A DNA stretch of 6,885 nt from an uncultured Flavobacteriales bacterium (GCA_950069165.1 CATMIT010000074.1:1-6885); one strand, 5' to 3'. Counted from the stretch's first letter, positions 1 to 5,640 are shown. Made by a program: numbers and translations. Notes: generated from the letters alone by a model not told the origin.

Positions 1-61
1 GCATAGCAGAGGTGTGAAACATATACAATAGCTGCATAAATAACTGATCGTTTTTGTCCAT
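1..61 (-). CDS. DUF1844-like small protein, N-terminal fragment (runs off the window)
   Basis: Only the first 20 codons are present, read leftward from an ATG at 61-59; the rest lies outside the window. The start reads MDKNDQLFMQLLYMF and continues HTSAM. The pattern of a short polar start, then LF..L..MF and a small-residue Ala-Met helix, is what I remember of the N-terminus of DUF1844 proteins, small helical proteins of unknown function found in Bacteroidota. That assignment rests on recall of the family and on 20 residues, so it is tentative. The open frame is supported by a TAnnTTTG-like box 27 bases upstream of the start and by a terminator further upstream that insulates it from the tRNA gene. 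Confidence 0.5.
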   Translation of the reverse strand, partial: MDKNDQLFMQLLYMFHTSAM

Positions 62-87
62 TAGTTTTTGGTTTTAAATTAAACATC

Positions 88-95
88 CAAAAATA
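88..95 (-). promoter_or_regulatory. Putative -7 promoter box for the leftmost gene
   Basis: The minus strand reads TATTTTTG here, matching the Bacteroidota -7 consensus TAnnTTTG. It lies 27 bases before the ATG at 61, so transcription would start with a short leader. I see no clear TTTG -33 box at the expected 19-21 base distance, so the call rests on one box in AT-rich DNA. Confidence 0.4.
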
Positions 96-110
96 CAATT
101 TATTGCGTAT

Positions 111-136
111 AAAAAAACCACCAAAGGGTGGTTTTT
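111..136 (-). terminator. Rho-independent terminator after the tRNA gene, possibly bidirectional
   Basis: A perfect CCACC/GGTGG stem (118-122 and 127-131) with a four-base loop is flanked by seven A on the left and five T on the right, so the stem can extend through A-T pairs. Read on the minus strand it is a GC-rich hairpin followed by seven T, two bases beyond the 3' end of the minus-strand tRNA. The right-hand T run could also stop plus-strand transcripts. Confidence 0.8.
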
Positions 137-137
137 G

Positions 138-211
138 TGGGCCCAGCAGGGCTTGAACCTGCGACCCCTTGATTATGAGTCAAGTGCTCTAACCAGCTGA
201 GCTATGGGCCC
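138..211 (-). tRNA. tRNA with CAT anticodon, best read as tRNA-Ile2 (lysidine-modified)
   Basis: A full 74-base cloverleaf is visible on the minus strand: 7-bp acceptor stem (GGGCCCA with TGGGCCC), 4-bp D stem with the GGTTAGAGC segment, 5-bp anticodon stem CTTGA/TCAAG around loop CTCATAA, 5-bp T stem GCAGG/CCTGC with loop TTCAAGC, and discriminator A. CCA is not encoded. The anticodon CAT could mean elongator Met, initiator Met or Ile2. The first acceptor pair is G-C, unlike the mismatched first pair usual for bacterial initiators. The fourth and fifth acceptor pairs are C-G, which are reported recognition features for TilS, the enzyme that converts C34 to lysidine so that the tRNA reads AUA. 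E. coli tRNA-Ile2 shares these pairs and the GACTCATAATC anticodon arm, whereas E. coli elongator Met has U-A and A-U there. Elongator Met remains the alternative. Confidence 0.9.
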
Positions 212-227
212 TTTTAAAAAGCAACTG

Positions 228-235
228 CAAAACTA
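228..235 (-). promoter_or_regulatory. Putative -7 promoter box for the tRNA gene
   Basis: The minus strand reads TAGTTTTG, a full match to TAnnTTTG, ending 17 bases before the tRNA 5' end at 211. This is a plausible position for a short-leader tRNA promoter. No convincing -33 box is seen at the expected spacing. Confidence 0.4.
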
Positions 236-269
236 TTAAAATTGTTCTATTATTTAGCAGATTTGCACA

Positions 270-875
270 ATGAAAAACAGCAAGGCCATTATTTTTGATT
301 TAGGGGGTGTAATCCTAAATATTGACTACCAGCTTACCATTACGACTTTCAATGAATTGGGAGTGGAGAATGCCGATTTATTTTATTCTAAAAAAGTGCA
401 AAACCCCATTTTTGATAAAATTGAAACAGGGGAAATCTCTGCCAATTCTTTTTTGGAAGAACTGCAGAAACAAACAACTAATGCGAGCATAAAGGAAGTA
501 GAAAATGCTTGGAATGCCATGCTGCTTGATTTACCTCAAAATAGATTGGACTGCATAAAAAAGCTGAAAAACAATTACAAAATATTTTTGCTAAGCAACA
601 CCAATGAGATTCACATCAAAGCTTTTAGAAAAAAGATAGGAGAGCAGCAATGGGAAGCCTTTTCTTCTTTGTTTGATAAAATGTATTTATCGCACCAAAT
701 AGGATTTAGGAAACCTGGCAAAGAAGCGTTTCAAATTATATTGGAGGAAAATAAATTAAAGCCAAATGAAGTTTTCTTTATTGACGATTCCCCACAACAT
801 ATTGAGGCGGCCAAAAAATTAGGAATCCATTGTCATTATTTAGTGGAGGGGGTAGAAATTTGTAGCCTGTTTTAG
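270..875 (+). CDS. HAD-superfamily phosphatase, subfamily IA, YihX-like
   Basis: Probably a cytoplasmic, magnesium-dependent phosphatase acting on a small phosphorylated metabolite. At 201 aa it has the family's usual length, with all four HAD motifs in order: motif I FDLGGV with nucleophile Asp10, motif II LLSNT with Ser109, motif III Lys148 in FRKPG, and motif IV FIDDS with Asp172-Asp173. The segment between motifs I and II is the usual helical cap. Motif I has Gly12 where most HAD phosphatases carry the second Asp; E. coli YihX, a glucose-1-phosphate phosphatase, has DLGNV at this site and similar YLS..G.RKP and IE.A..LGI segments. The substrate here is therefore inferred only by family, and other sugar phosphates are possible. 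The ATG at 270 is the only sensible start; just before it is ATTTGCACA, a weak form of the Bacteroidota -7 region, and no Shine-Dalgarno. The gene is divergent from the tRNA and appears to be alone. Confidence 0.88.
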   Translation: MKNSKAIIFDLGGVILNIDYQLTITTFNELGVENADLFYSKKVQNPIFDKIETGEISANSFLEELQKQTTNASIKEVENAWNAMLLDLPQNRLDCIKKLKNNYKIFLLSNTNEIHIKAFRKKIGEQQWEAFSSLFDKMYLSHQIGFRKPGKEAFQIILEENKLKPNEVFFIDDSPQHIEAAKKLGIHCHYLVEGVEICSLF

Positions 876-951
876 AAGAATTTTATTTATACCCCTCTCC
901 TTTTTTAAAAAACGACCTTATTCTTTTGGTAAGAAATTAAAATATGGGAAT

Positions 952-1069
952 AACAAAATTCTGTTTGAACGAAAGTGAGTTTAATTTTGTTCTATATTTT
1001 ATGTTTCTTATGTATTTCAAAAGAATTAAGTCTTGAATTTTTGGTTCTTTTGCTTCAAGGTAAAAGAAC
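952..1069. repeat. Three consecutive inverted repeats in the 876-1140 gap
   Basis: The 265-base gap between the HAD gene and the epimerase gene has no convincing gene. It holds three inverted repeats: AACAAAATT/AATTTTGTT (952-960 with 983-991, 9 of 9 paired), TTCTTATG/CAAAAGAA (1005-1012 with 1018-1025, one mismatch), and GTTCTTTTGC/GTAAAAGAAC (1044-1053 with 1060-1069, 10 pairs including one G-T, six-base loop). None is followed by a T run, so they are not standard terminators. The arrangement looks like a decayed copy of a dispersed intergenic repeat element, which I believe occurs in other Bacteroidota but cannot confirm here. In the rest of the gap I see only an AT palindrome (TTTTTTAAAAAA, about 901-912) and a weak ATTTCAT/ATGAAAT pair (1097-1103, 1130-1136). 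Confidence 0.6.
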
Positions 1070-1140
1070 ATAATGAAAAGAAATTGTAGCTCTTTCATTT
1101 CATTCAAGATGACAAGAAAAAAGATGGGGATGAAATTATT

Positions 1141-1542
1141 TTATGCCTTTTCCTGACACAATTCAATAAGCACACCAGAGGTGTCTTTGGGGTGCAGAAA
1201 ACAAATGAGTTGATTGTCAGCACCAACTTTTGGTCTATCATTTAAAAGGCGAATACCTTCTTTTTTGAGGCGAGTCATTTCTTTTTCAATATCCTCCACA
1301 GCAAAGGCAATATGGTGCATGCCCTCTCTATTTTTTTCTAAAAATTTTGCAATGGGGCTTTCGGTATTGGTAGCAGAAACCAATTCTATTTTACTCTCCC
1401 CTATTTTGAAAAATGTAGTTTTTACGCTTTCTGAAATTACTTCTTCCCATTTATAAGCATTTTTCCCGAAAATAGTAGAAAATATTTTTTCTGCTTTTGC
1501 CATATCCTCCACTGCAATGCCAATATGTTCAATTTTTTTCAT
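1141..1542 (-). CDS. mce: Methylmalonyl-CoA epimerase
   Basis: A metal-dependent cytoplasmic enzyme that interconverts the two C2 epimers of methylmalonyl-CoA, linking propionyl-CoA carboxylation to the B12-dependent mutase and succinyl-CoA. The 133 aa make up one vicinal-oxygen-chelate (glyoxalase-like) domain of normal length with two beta-alpha-beta-beta-beta halves. Visible family hallmarks are HIGIAV at the start (His6), SKIELV (Glu53), ESPIAKFLEK, GMHHIAF (His76/His77), VGADNQLICFLHPKD and GVLIELCQ (Glu127); His6, the HH pair and Glu127 fall where the metal ligands of characterised epimerases lie. It is the third gene of a minus-strand operon, starting 13 bases after the PorP/SprF-like gene ends. 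The T9SS neighbours share no obvious pathway with it, so co-transcription may be incidental. No mutase gene is in the window, so the pathway is inferred from the family. Confidence 0.93.
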   Translation of the reverse strand: MKKIEHIGIAVEDMAKAEKIFSTIFGKNAYKWEEVISESVKTTFFKIGESKIELVSATNTESPIAKFLEKNREGMHHIAFAVEDIEKEMTRLKKEGIRLLNDRPKVGADNQLICFLHPKDTSGVLIELCQEKA

Positions 1543-1555
1543 TTAAAATATTCCT

Positions 1556-2476
1556 TTAATAAGTCCAAAAACTGATATGCCTTTGGCTAAGAATAGAGGG
1601 CACTTTAAAGGAAATGGAAAGCTCGTGTGTTCCACTTTGGTGGGCGTTAATTTCTTTGAAGAAATGATCGTAGGCATAAGCAATATGCATTTTACCGGCC
1701 CTGAAGCCAATTACTGCCGAGAGGGAACCATTTGTTCTTGCGCTTATGCCAGTCCAGAATGCATCCCTAAAAAATACCCTGCCCGAAAAATCGTATTGCG
1801 ATTTGGTGTTTTCTGTTTTTCGAATTAGTATAGATGGCTCAAAGTGAATATCTCTGTTGAATTCGTATCTATAACCCAACATCCCCATATAATTTCTGTG
1901 CAAATAGTTAGTACTAAATCCATCACCCGCTTCTTTGTTAAAATTGGATTGTAGCATATTTAAAACAGAATATCCCACATAAAAATTCCTTCCGTATAAA
2001 TACAAGCCAGAAGAAGCGTCTGCTAAAAATCGGCTATAAGAATTCCCTGAAAAAGCGGGATCATCTCCGGGAGGAAGATTCCCGGCTTCTAAATCCAAAG
2101 CATAATACATTGCTTTTGCCCCAATACCAAAAGATAAATTCAGCCTATCTGGGTCAAGGGGAACATGGTAAGCATAATCCAACTCGAAAACACTGCTTCC
2201 AGCTTGACCGGTTTGGTCGTGATACAAACTTCCTCCCATTCCGGAACGATTATTAAGTGCCCCATGATAGCTGATATTTGCAGTAAGTGGAGCACCCGAA
2301 AACCCAAGCCACTGTTGGCGAGTGATAATTACAAAAGGATTGTAGGCCTTACTCCCTGCAACTGCAGGATTATAAGCCAGTTCATTCACAAAATACTGGG
2401 AATAAACAGGGCTTTGTTGTGCAAATAGAAGCTGTGAAAATCCTACAAAAATCGCTATGACTAAAAGTTTTTTCAT
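1556..2476 (-). CDS. PorP/SprF-family type IX secretion system outer-membrane protein
   Basis: A predicted outer-membrane beta-barrel protein of the PorP/SprF family, whose members assist T9SS export or surface retention of specific cargo, usually encoded next door. A signal peptide occupies residues 1-20 (MKKLLVIAIFVGFSQLLFAQ). The family signature follows at once: SPVYSQYFVNELAYNPAVAGS (22-42) and RQQWLGFSGAP (53-63). After that come alternating amphipathic strands with glycine and aromatic residues (GMGGSLYHDQTG, LSFGIGAKAMYYALD, YVGYSVLN, YMGMLGYRYEF, SAVIGFRAGKMHIAYAYD). The 306 aa length is typical. The usual last strand is THELSISF (283-290), but a further 16 residues follow, ending SFWTY, longer than I expect. 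The gene begins directly after the stop of the SprB-repeat gene, which strongly suggests a cargo-partner pair like SprB with SprF. It could serve a different cargo, but the adjacency makes that less likely. Confidence 0.9.
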   Translation of the reverse strand: MKKLLVIAIFVGFSQLLFAQQSPVYSQYFVNELAYNPAVAGSKAYNPFVIITRQQWLGFSGAPLTANISYHGALNNRSGMGGSLYHDQTGQAGSSVFELDYAYHVPLDPDRLNLSFGIGAKAMYYALDLEAGNLPPGDDPAFSGNSYSRFLADASSGLYLYGRNFYVGYSVLNMLQSNFNKEAGDGFSTNYLHRNYMGMLGYRYEFNRDIHFEPSILIRKTENTKSQYDFSGRVFFRDAFWTGISARTNGSLSAVIGFRAGKMHIAYAYDHFFKEINAHQSGTHELSISFKVPSILSQRHISFWTY

Positions 2477-3532
2477 TTATCTGACAATGGTTACTGTTCC
2501 GGTAAAAGGAGGATCTCCATTCTCCAAATCAATGATATAATAATAAGTAGCGGAAGGCAATCTTTTCCCATCTACTTTTCCGTTAAAGGCATCTTTCAAA
2601 GTATTCTGATATTCCCTGCGCCTGAAAACCCTATCACCAGAACGGTTATACACCTCCACTAATGCCTCAGGATAAAACTTAATATTTTTTATTTGCCAAA
2701 AATCATGATTGGAATCTTCATTTGGCGAAAAAGCAGAATATACTTCCAAACATATTTTCGGATTGTGAATTACGGTTGCAGTATCTTGCAAAATACAGCC
2801 CATTTCATCTATAATTTCTACTGCATAAGTGCCTTCCAACAATTCGCCCAAAATAGATGTATTTGCTTTATCCAAATCAATGATATTATCGGGCCAATAA
2901 AAATCATAGGGGGGCATTCCACCTGTTGCAAAAGCTTGAATAGAACCAGTATTGTCATCTTTACAATCGGCATCAGCAATACTCATAAAAATTTGAAGTG
3001 GAGGCGGAATGCTTACAGTCAAAAAACCCCAACCATCACAGCCGTTTTTATCGGTGATGTGTAGCCAATAACTTCCTGGCAATAAACCAGTGGTAGAAGG
3101 GGTGCTAACTCCTGTACTCCAAGAATAAGTATAAGGGGGTGTTCCACCATAAACTAAGGTGCTCACATCTGCTGAATCTCCTGAAACACAAAGGCCAGAA
3201 AGGGTAAATTCTACTGTAATTTGCAAAGGTTGCTGCACAGTATAGTTGAAAGTATCCACGCAAGAAGTGCTTGTTTCATTTACAATTAGCTGATAATCGC
3301 CTGCCAAAAGATTAGAAATATCTTTAATAACAGAAGAAAAGCCCAAAGGGCCTGTCCAAAAATAAAGGGTAGTTGCTGGGCTACTTGCCACATTTACGCT
3401 AATAGCCCCAGTATTATCGCCATAACAATTGACATGTGTTGCTTCATCTAAGGTTATAGTGCATTGCGCCATAATTATAGATGGGAGAAAGGTGAAAACT
3501 ACTACTATTATGGTTTTAAATTTGCTAATCAT
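2477..3532 (-). CDS. SprB-repeat surface protein with type B (gliding-motility) T9SS C-terminal domain
   Basis: A predicted T9SS-exported cell-surface protein. A signal peptide spans residues 1-22 (ending IIMA, then QC). Three SprB-type repeats follow, at about 24-100, 102-175 and 178-255. They share CxGDNTGxI or DCKDDNTGSI, then GG.PPY.(Y/F).W, a (L/E).G.Y.(L/V).(I/V) strand and a closing (T/N)...GC. Residues about 259-351 form the gliding-motility-associated C-terminal domain (CHU_C/TIGR04131 type): YSAFSPNEDSNHDFW, FYPEALVEVYNRSGDRVF, AFNGKVDGKRLPSATYYYIIDLE and the final TGTVTIVR. This is a type B signal, which in Flavobacterium johnsoniae needs a SprF-type partner; such a gene follows with no intergenic base. 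SprB itself is several thousand residues long, so at 351 aa this is a miniature version, more likely a small adhesin or surface component than a motility adhesin. It is first in the operon, with a -7 box just upstream. Confidence 0.9.
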   Translation of the reverse strand: MISKFKTIIVVVFTFLPSIIMAQCTITLDEATHVNCYGDNTGAISVNVASSPATTLYFWTGPLGFSSVIKDISNLLAGDYQLIVNETSTSCVDTFNYTVQQPLQITVEFTLSGLCVSGDSADVSTLVYGGTPPYTYSWSTGVSTPSTTGLLPGSYWLHITDKNGCDGWGFLTVSIPPPLQIFMSIADADCKDDNTGSIQAFATGGMPPYDFYWPDNIIDLDKANTSILGELLEGTYAVEIIDEMGCILQDTATVIHNPKICLEVYSAFSPNEDSNHDFWQIKNIKFYPEALVEVYNRSGDRVFRRREYQNTLKDAFNGKVDGKRLPSATYYYIIDLENGDPPFTGTVTIVR

Positions 3533-3550
3533 TTATTAAAAATTCAGTCG

Positions 3551-3558
3551 CAAATTTA
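3551..3558 (-). promoter_or_regulatory. Putative -7 promoter box for the SprB-repeat/SprF/mce operon
   Basis: The minus strand reads TAAATTTG, matching TAnnTTTG, 18 bases before the ATG at 3532. That would give a very short leader, common in this group. No good -33 box is seen. The box lies in the 129-base divergent region that also contains the plus-strand promoter. Confidence 0.5.
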
Positions 3559-3607
3559 ACATTTATTAAATTAATAGAGAAGGAGTGAATTTATAAATGT
3601 GCGGAAT

Positions 3608-3638
3608 TTTGATAAAAAGTTGATTATGTGTATGTTTG
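3608..3638 (+). promoter_or_regulatory. Bacteroidota-type promoter of the seven-gene surface operon
   Basis: TTTG at 3608-3611, a 19-base spacer, then TATGTTTG at 3631-3638. Both boxes and the spacing match the published Bacteroidota consensus (TTTG, about 19-21 bases, TAnnTTTG). Transcription should begin near 3644-3648, leaving about 15 bases before the ATG at 3662. This placement excludes the upstream GTG at 3599 as a start, because it lies ahead of the promoter. I see no equally good promoter in any later gap of the operon. Confidence 0.75.
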
Positions 3639-3661
3639 GTGAGAATTTAAAACTTAAAATT

Positions 3662-3811
3662 ATGAGTTTTTTAAAATGGCATAAAGAGTTTACAGAAAAA
3701 AAGATAAAATTTTACGGGTTATCTAAACTCTCTAATTATCAATTAATGTGGTTGTCTTGGGGTAAAGGACTTGTTATGGGAATAATAATTGCATATTTTA
3801 TTTTTCACTAA
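3662..3811 (+). CDS. Small single-span membrane protein, family unknown (first of three)
   Basis: I do not recognise a family. The 49 aa protein begins MSFLKWHKEF, has a strongly basic first third (KWHKEFTEKKIKF), then a hydrophobic segment at about residues 30-48 (LMWLSWGKGLVMGIIIAYFIF). The basic N-terminus predicts N-inside, C-outside topology in the inner membrane. The frame is open upstream to a GTG at 3599, but the consensus promoter at 3608-3638 lies inside that extension, so I chose the ATG at 3662. It resembles the 40 aa protein at 6114: both have F.KW...F near the start and a (W/F)(G/A)KG(L/I) motif opening the membrane span. It is the first gene of the operon, 13 bases before a lipoprotein gene. 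Partner, assembly or leader-peptide roles are guesses. Confidence 0.65.
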   Translation: MSFLKWHKEFTEKKIKFYGLSKLSNYQLMWLSWGKGLVMGIIIAYFIFH

Positions 3812-3824
3812 TCAAATAAAAACA

Positions 3825-4964
3825 ATGAAAAGAATATTGATTTTACTTTGCTTGCCACTCCTTTTCTCAACTTGTAAGAAAGAGGAGGAAGCGCCTAATA
3901 ATAATGGAAATAATCAACATAGTATTGTAGGTAAAAAATGGTCTGGATATGTTCCGAATTTTGGAGACAGAATATTTGAACTAAATAATGATGGATATTT
4001 ATATTTTTATACTGTTAATTGCATAGCCTATTTTCAAAATGACACATTAGGAGAATGGCTAATAATAGGAGATACTATAAAATATACATATACAAATAAT
4101 AACATTGAATATAAACAAATATTTGGTGTTATGGATGGATATAGTAATACAGAAATAAAATTTGTTTTAACTTCAGATTCAAATTCCACTTGTGTGATAC
4201 ACACTTTTACAACATCCAATTGTACTTATGTGCCTGATGATGCTTTTGAACAGCATCTTATTGATGAAGGATATGACAATGTGTTGGATGATTATGTAAC
4301 CACTGCGAGTATAGACACAGTAACTTATTTATACATAAGTGAGAAACATATTTATGATTTAAGAGGGATAGAGGACTTTACTGCTTTAACTTACCTAGAT
4401 TGCTATAATAATCAACTCACCACACTTGATTTAAGTAATAATCTTGCTTTAGATACGTTGGCTTGTACTTCTAATCAACTCACAACCCTTGATGTAAGTA
4501 ATAATACTGCTTTAACCGTATTGCGTTGTGGGGGTAATCAACTCACATCATTGGATTTAGGTAATAATACTGCTTTAACTTTGTTGTGGTGTCTTTATAA
4601 TCAACTCACAACACTTGATGTAAGTCAGAATACTGCTTTAACTACTTTGTATTGTTATAATAATCAACTCACAACACTTGATGTAAGTCAGAATACTGCT
4701 TTAACTGTTTTGTGGTGTCCAAATAATCAACTCACAACACTTGATGTAAGTAATAATACTGCTTTAACTAATTTGGAGTGTCATTATAATCAACTCACAA
4801 CCTTAGATGTAAGAAATGGTAATAACACTAAGGTCTCCTACTTTTTTTGTGGAAATAATCCTCTACTATACTGTATAGATGTTGATGATGCTGCTTGGTC
4901 AACAGCTAATTGGACAAACATAGACACTCAAAGCTTCTTCTCTGAAGATTGTGGAGTTGAATAA
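3825..4964 (+). CDS. Leucine-rich-repeat lipoprotein, predicted surface-exposed
   Basis: A 379 aa lipoprotein with a signal peptide ending LLFSTC, lipidated at Cys17. The next residues, KKEEE, fit the K-(D/E)2 lipoprotein export signal described in Capnocytophaga, so surface display is predicted. Residues about 35-130 form a beta-rich region (GKKWSGYVP, FELNNDGYLYFYT, GEWLIIGDTIKYTY) that looks lipocalin-like; this is a weak inference. Residues 134-185 are the cap often preceding these repeats (YVPDDAFEQHLIDEGYDNVLDD). Seven 21-residue repeats follow at 186-332, pattern TALTxLxCxxNQLTTLDVSxN, then a degenerate unit and a short tail ending DCGVE. Proteins with this repeat often end in a T9SS tail; this one has none, consistent with lipid anchoring. 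I chose the ATG at 3825 over the in-frame ATG at 3789 because it yields a clean signal peptide and does not overlap the upstream gene. The repeat suggests binding of protein or glycan; the ligand is unknown. Confidence 0.88.
   Translation: MKRILILLCLPLLFSTCKKEEEAPNNNGNNQHSIVGKKWSGYVPNFGDRIFELNNDGYLYFYTVNCIAYFQNDTLGEWLIIGDTIKYTYTNNNIEYKQIFGVMDGYSNTEIKFVLTSDSNSTCVIHTFTTSNCTYVPDDAFEQHLIDEGYDNVLDDYVTTASIDTVTYLYISEKHIYDLRGIEDFTALTYLDCYNNQLTTLDLSNNLALDTLACTSNQLTTLDVSNNTALTVLRCGGNQLTSLDLGNNTALTLLWCLYNQLTTLDVSQNTALTTLYCYNNQLTTLDVSQNTALTVLWCPNNQLTTLDVSNNTALTNLECHYNQLTTLDVRNGNNTKVSYFFCGNNPLLYCIDVDDAAWSTANWTNIDTQSFFSEDCGVE
4380..4820 (+). repeat. Seven in-frame 63-bp tandem repeats coding for leucine-rich repeats
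   Basis: Seven contiguous units of exactly 63 bases; the landmark AATCAACTCA recurs at 4410, 4473, 4536, 4599, 4662, 4725 and 4788. Units 4-6 are nearest to each other, sharing the junction segment CTTGATGTAAGTCAGAATAC twice. High similarity at the DNA level, including silent positions, points to recent expansion by slippage or recombination. Gain or loss of a unit keeps the reading frame. Confidence 0.95.
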
Positions 4965-4989
4965 AACAGCATTATTTCTATTATATATT

Positions 4990-5007
4990 AAACAATAGAT
5001 TAACAAT
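4990..5007 (+). repeat. 18-base intergenic motif, copy 1
   Basis: AAACAATAGATTAACAAT ends one base before the ATG of the 36 aa gene at 5009. It is identical to copy 2 at 6085-6102 and differs by one base from copy 3 at 6237-6254. Internally it holds two AACAAT hexamers 11 bases apart. Confidence 0.7.
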
Positions 5008-5008
5008 T

Positions 5009-5119
5009 ATGGATATTACATTAGAATGGGAAGGTATATCAGGAGTTATTAAAATACTCTTACTTTTAAGTGTTCCTTTGGTTATTGGATTTATTATTGG
5101 ACGAAAAACAAAAAAATGA
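5009..5119 (+). CDS. 36 aa single-span membrane protein, unknown family
   Basis: I do not recognise it. It begins MDITLEWEGISG, continues with a hydrophobic stretch VIKILLLLSVPLVIGFIIG at about residues 13-31, and ends in a basic tail RKTKK. The acidic N-terminus and basic tail predict N-outside, C-inside topology, opposite to the other two small proteins of this operon, so it may not be related to them. Its TGA overlaps the ATG of the next gene in an ATGA arrangement, a classic sign of translational coupling, which supports it as a real gene despite its length. The start ATG sits one base after the 18-base repeat. Alternative: a leader peptide needed only to couple translation. Confidence 0.6.
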   Translation: MDITLEWEGISGVIKILLLLSVPLVIGFIIGRKTKK

Positions 5120-5640
5120 AAAAACTACTACACCTATTACTTTGCTTGCCTTTGATTGGGTTTGGGCAAGGAACGATTAATTGTACTTTACTTACGATAA
5201 CTGATGTTGTGATTGATAATACTAATTTAACTGTTGATATCGCGATATATAATGGTAATACTATGGATACTCATTATCCACATATCGCTTATACTATTGA
5301 TAATAATGGAGATACTATACAAAATGGTGATGTAAATTGGTTTATGACGTTTGCATTGGATACTTCTTGGTACTCTTATACACTTTCTAATGCAATTTCT
5401 CCATCTTTTCCTCTAACTCTTTATTTTGTGTATGATAATTTAGGAGGCCTAGGATGGGACACCTGTATGCTTATATATAATTCTATATCTACAGAATTAT
5501 TCAATTTAGATAATGTAATTAATAGAAAGTTAGTTATAATAACAGATATCCTAGGAAGAGAAACAAAAGGCACTAAAAACCAACCTCTCTTTTACATCTA
5601 TGATGATGGAACAGTTGAAAAACGAATAACAATAGAATGA
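5116..5640 (+). CDS. Small secreted protein with type A T9SS C-terminal sorting domain
   Basis: A 174 aa predicted T9SS cargo. The signal peptide is residues 1-17 (ending LIGFG, then QG), without a lipobox. Residues about 20-122 form a beta-rich domain I do not recognise (TVDIAIYNGN, HIAYTIDNNGDTIQNGDVNW, FPLTLYFVYDN), with two Cys at 23 and 117 that could pair. Residues about 129-174 look like a type A sorting domain: RKLVIITDILGRETKG, then PLFYIYDDGTVEKR and a final ITIE, matching the (D)xxGRE and FYIYDDG.VEK(R/K) pattern common in marine Flavobacteriales cargo. After export the tail should be cut off and the protein released or attached to surface polysaccharide. The gene overlaps both neighbours by ATGA. 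Its first 39 bases match the first 39 of the next gene at 36 positions, although the mature proteins are unrelated. Confidence 0.82.
   Translation: MKKLLHLLLCLPLIGFGQGTINCTLLTITDVVIDNTNLTVDIAIYNGNTMDTHYPHIAYTIDNNGDTIQNGDVNWFMTFALDTSWYSYTLSNAISPSFPLTLYFVYDNLGGLGWDTCMLIYNSISTELFNLDNVINRKLVIITDILGRETKGTKNQPLFYIYDDGTVEKRITIE

Noticed and set aside
258..265. CAGATTTG as a -7 box for the HAD gene
   Set aside because: It lacks the TA of TAnnTTTG, and the nearest upstream TTG (242-244) is only 13 bases away, so it was not listed as a promoter.
944..1036. A 30-codon plus-strand frame starting MGITKF in the HAD-mce gap
   Set aside because: It runs through two of the inverted repeats, has no recognisable protein features, and is best explained by the repeat element itself.
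1044..1069. Hairpin as a terminator for the HAD or mce gene
   Set aside because: Neither strand has a T run after the stem; the bases following are ATAATG on the plus strand and CAAAAATTC on the minus strand.
1214..3064. Long plus-strand open frames inside the minus-strand operon (1214-1456, 1577-1828, 2165-2428, 2693-3064)
   Set aside because: They lie wholly antisense to clearly identified genes, and their translations show no family features or export signals.
3599..3661. GTG-initiated N-terminal extension of the first small membrane protein
   Set aside because: A full consensus promoter lies inside the extension, and the ATG at 3662 gives a protein whose start resembles that of its paralogue at 6114.
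3789..3824. Earlier in-frame ATG for the LRR lipoprotein
   Set aside because: It would overlap the upstream gene and bury the signal peptide behind 12 extra residues; the ATG at 3825 gives a normal lipoprotein start.
4034..4219. A 61-codon minus-strand frame inside the LRR lipoprotein gene
   Set aside because: Antisense to a well-supported gene, with no promoter box or recognisable protein features.
4380..4820. Regularly spaced repeats as a possible CRISPR array
   Set aside because: The units are contiguous, in frame and encode leucine-rich repeats; there are no unique spacers.
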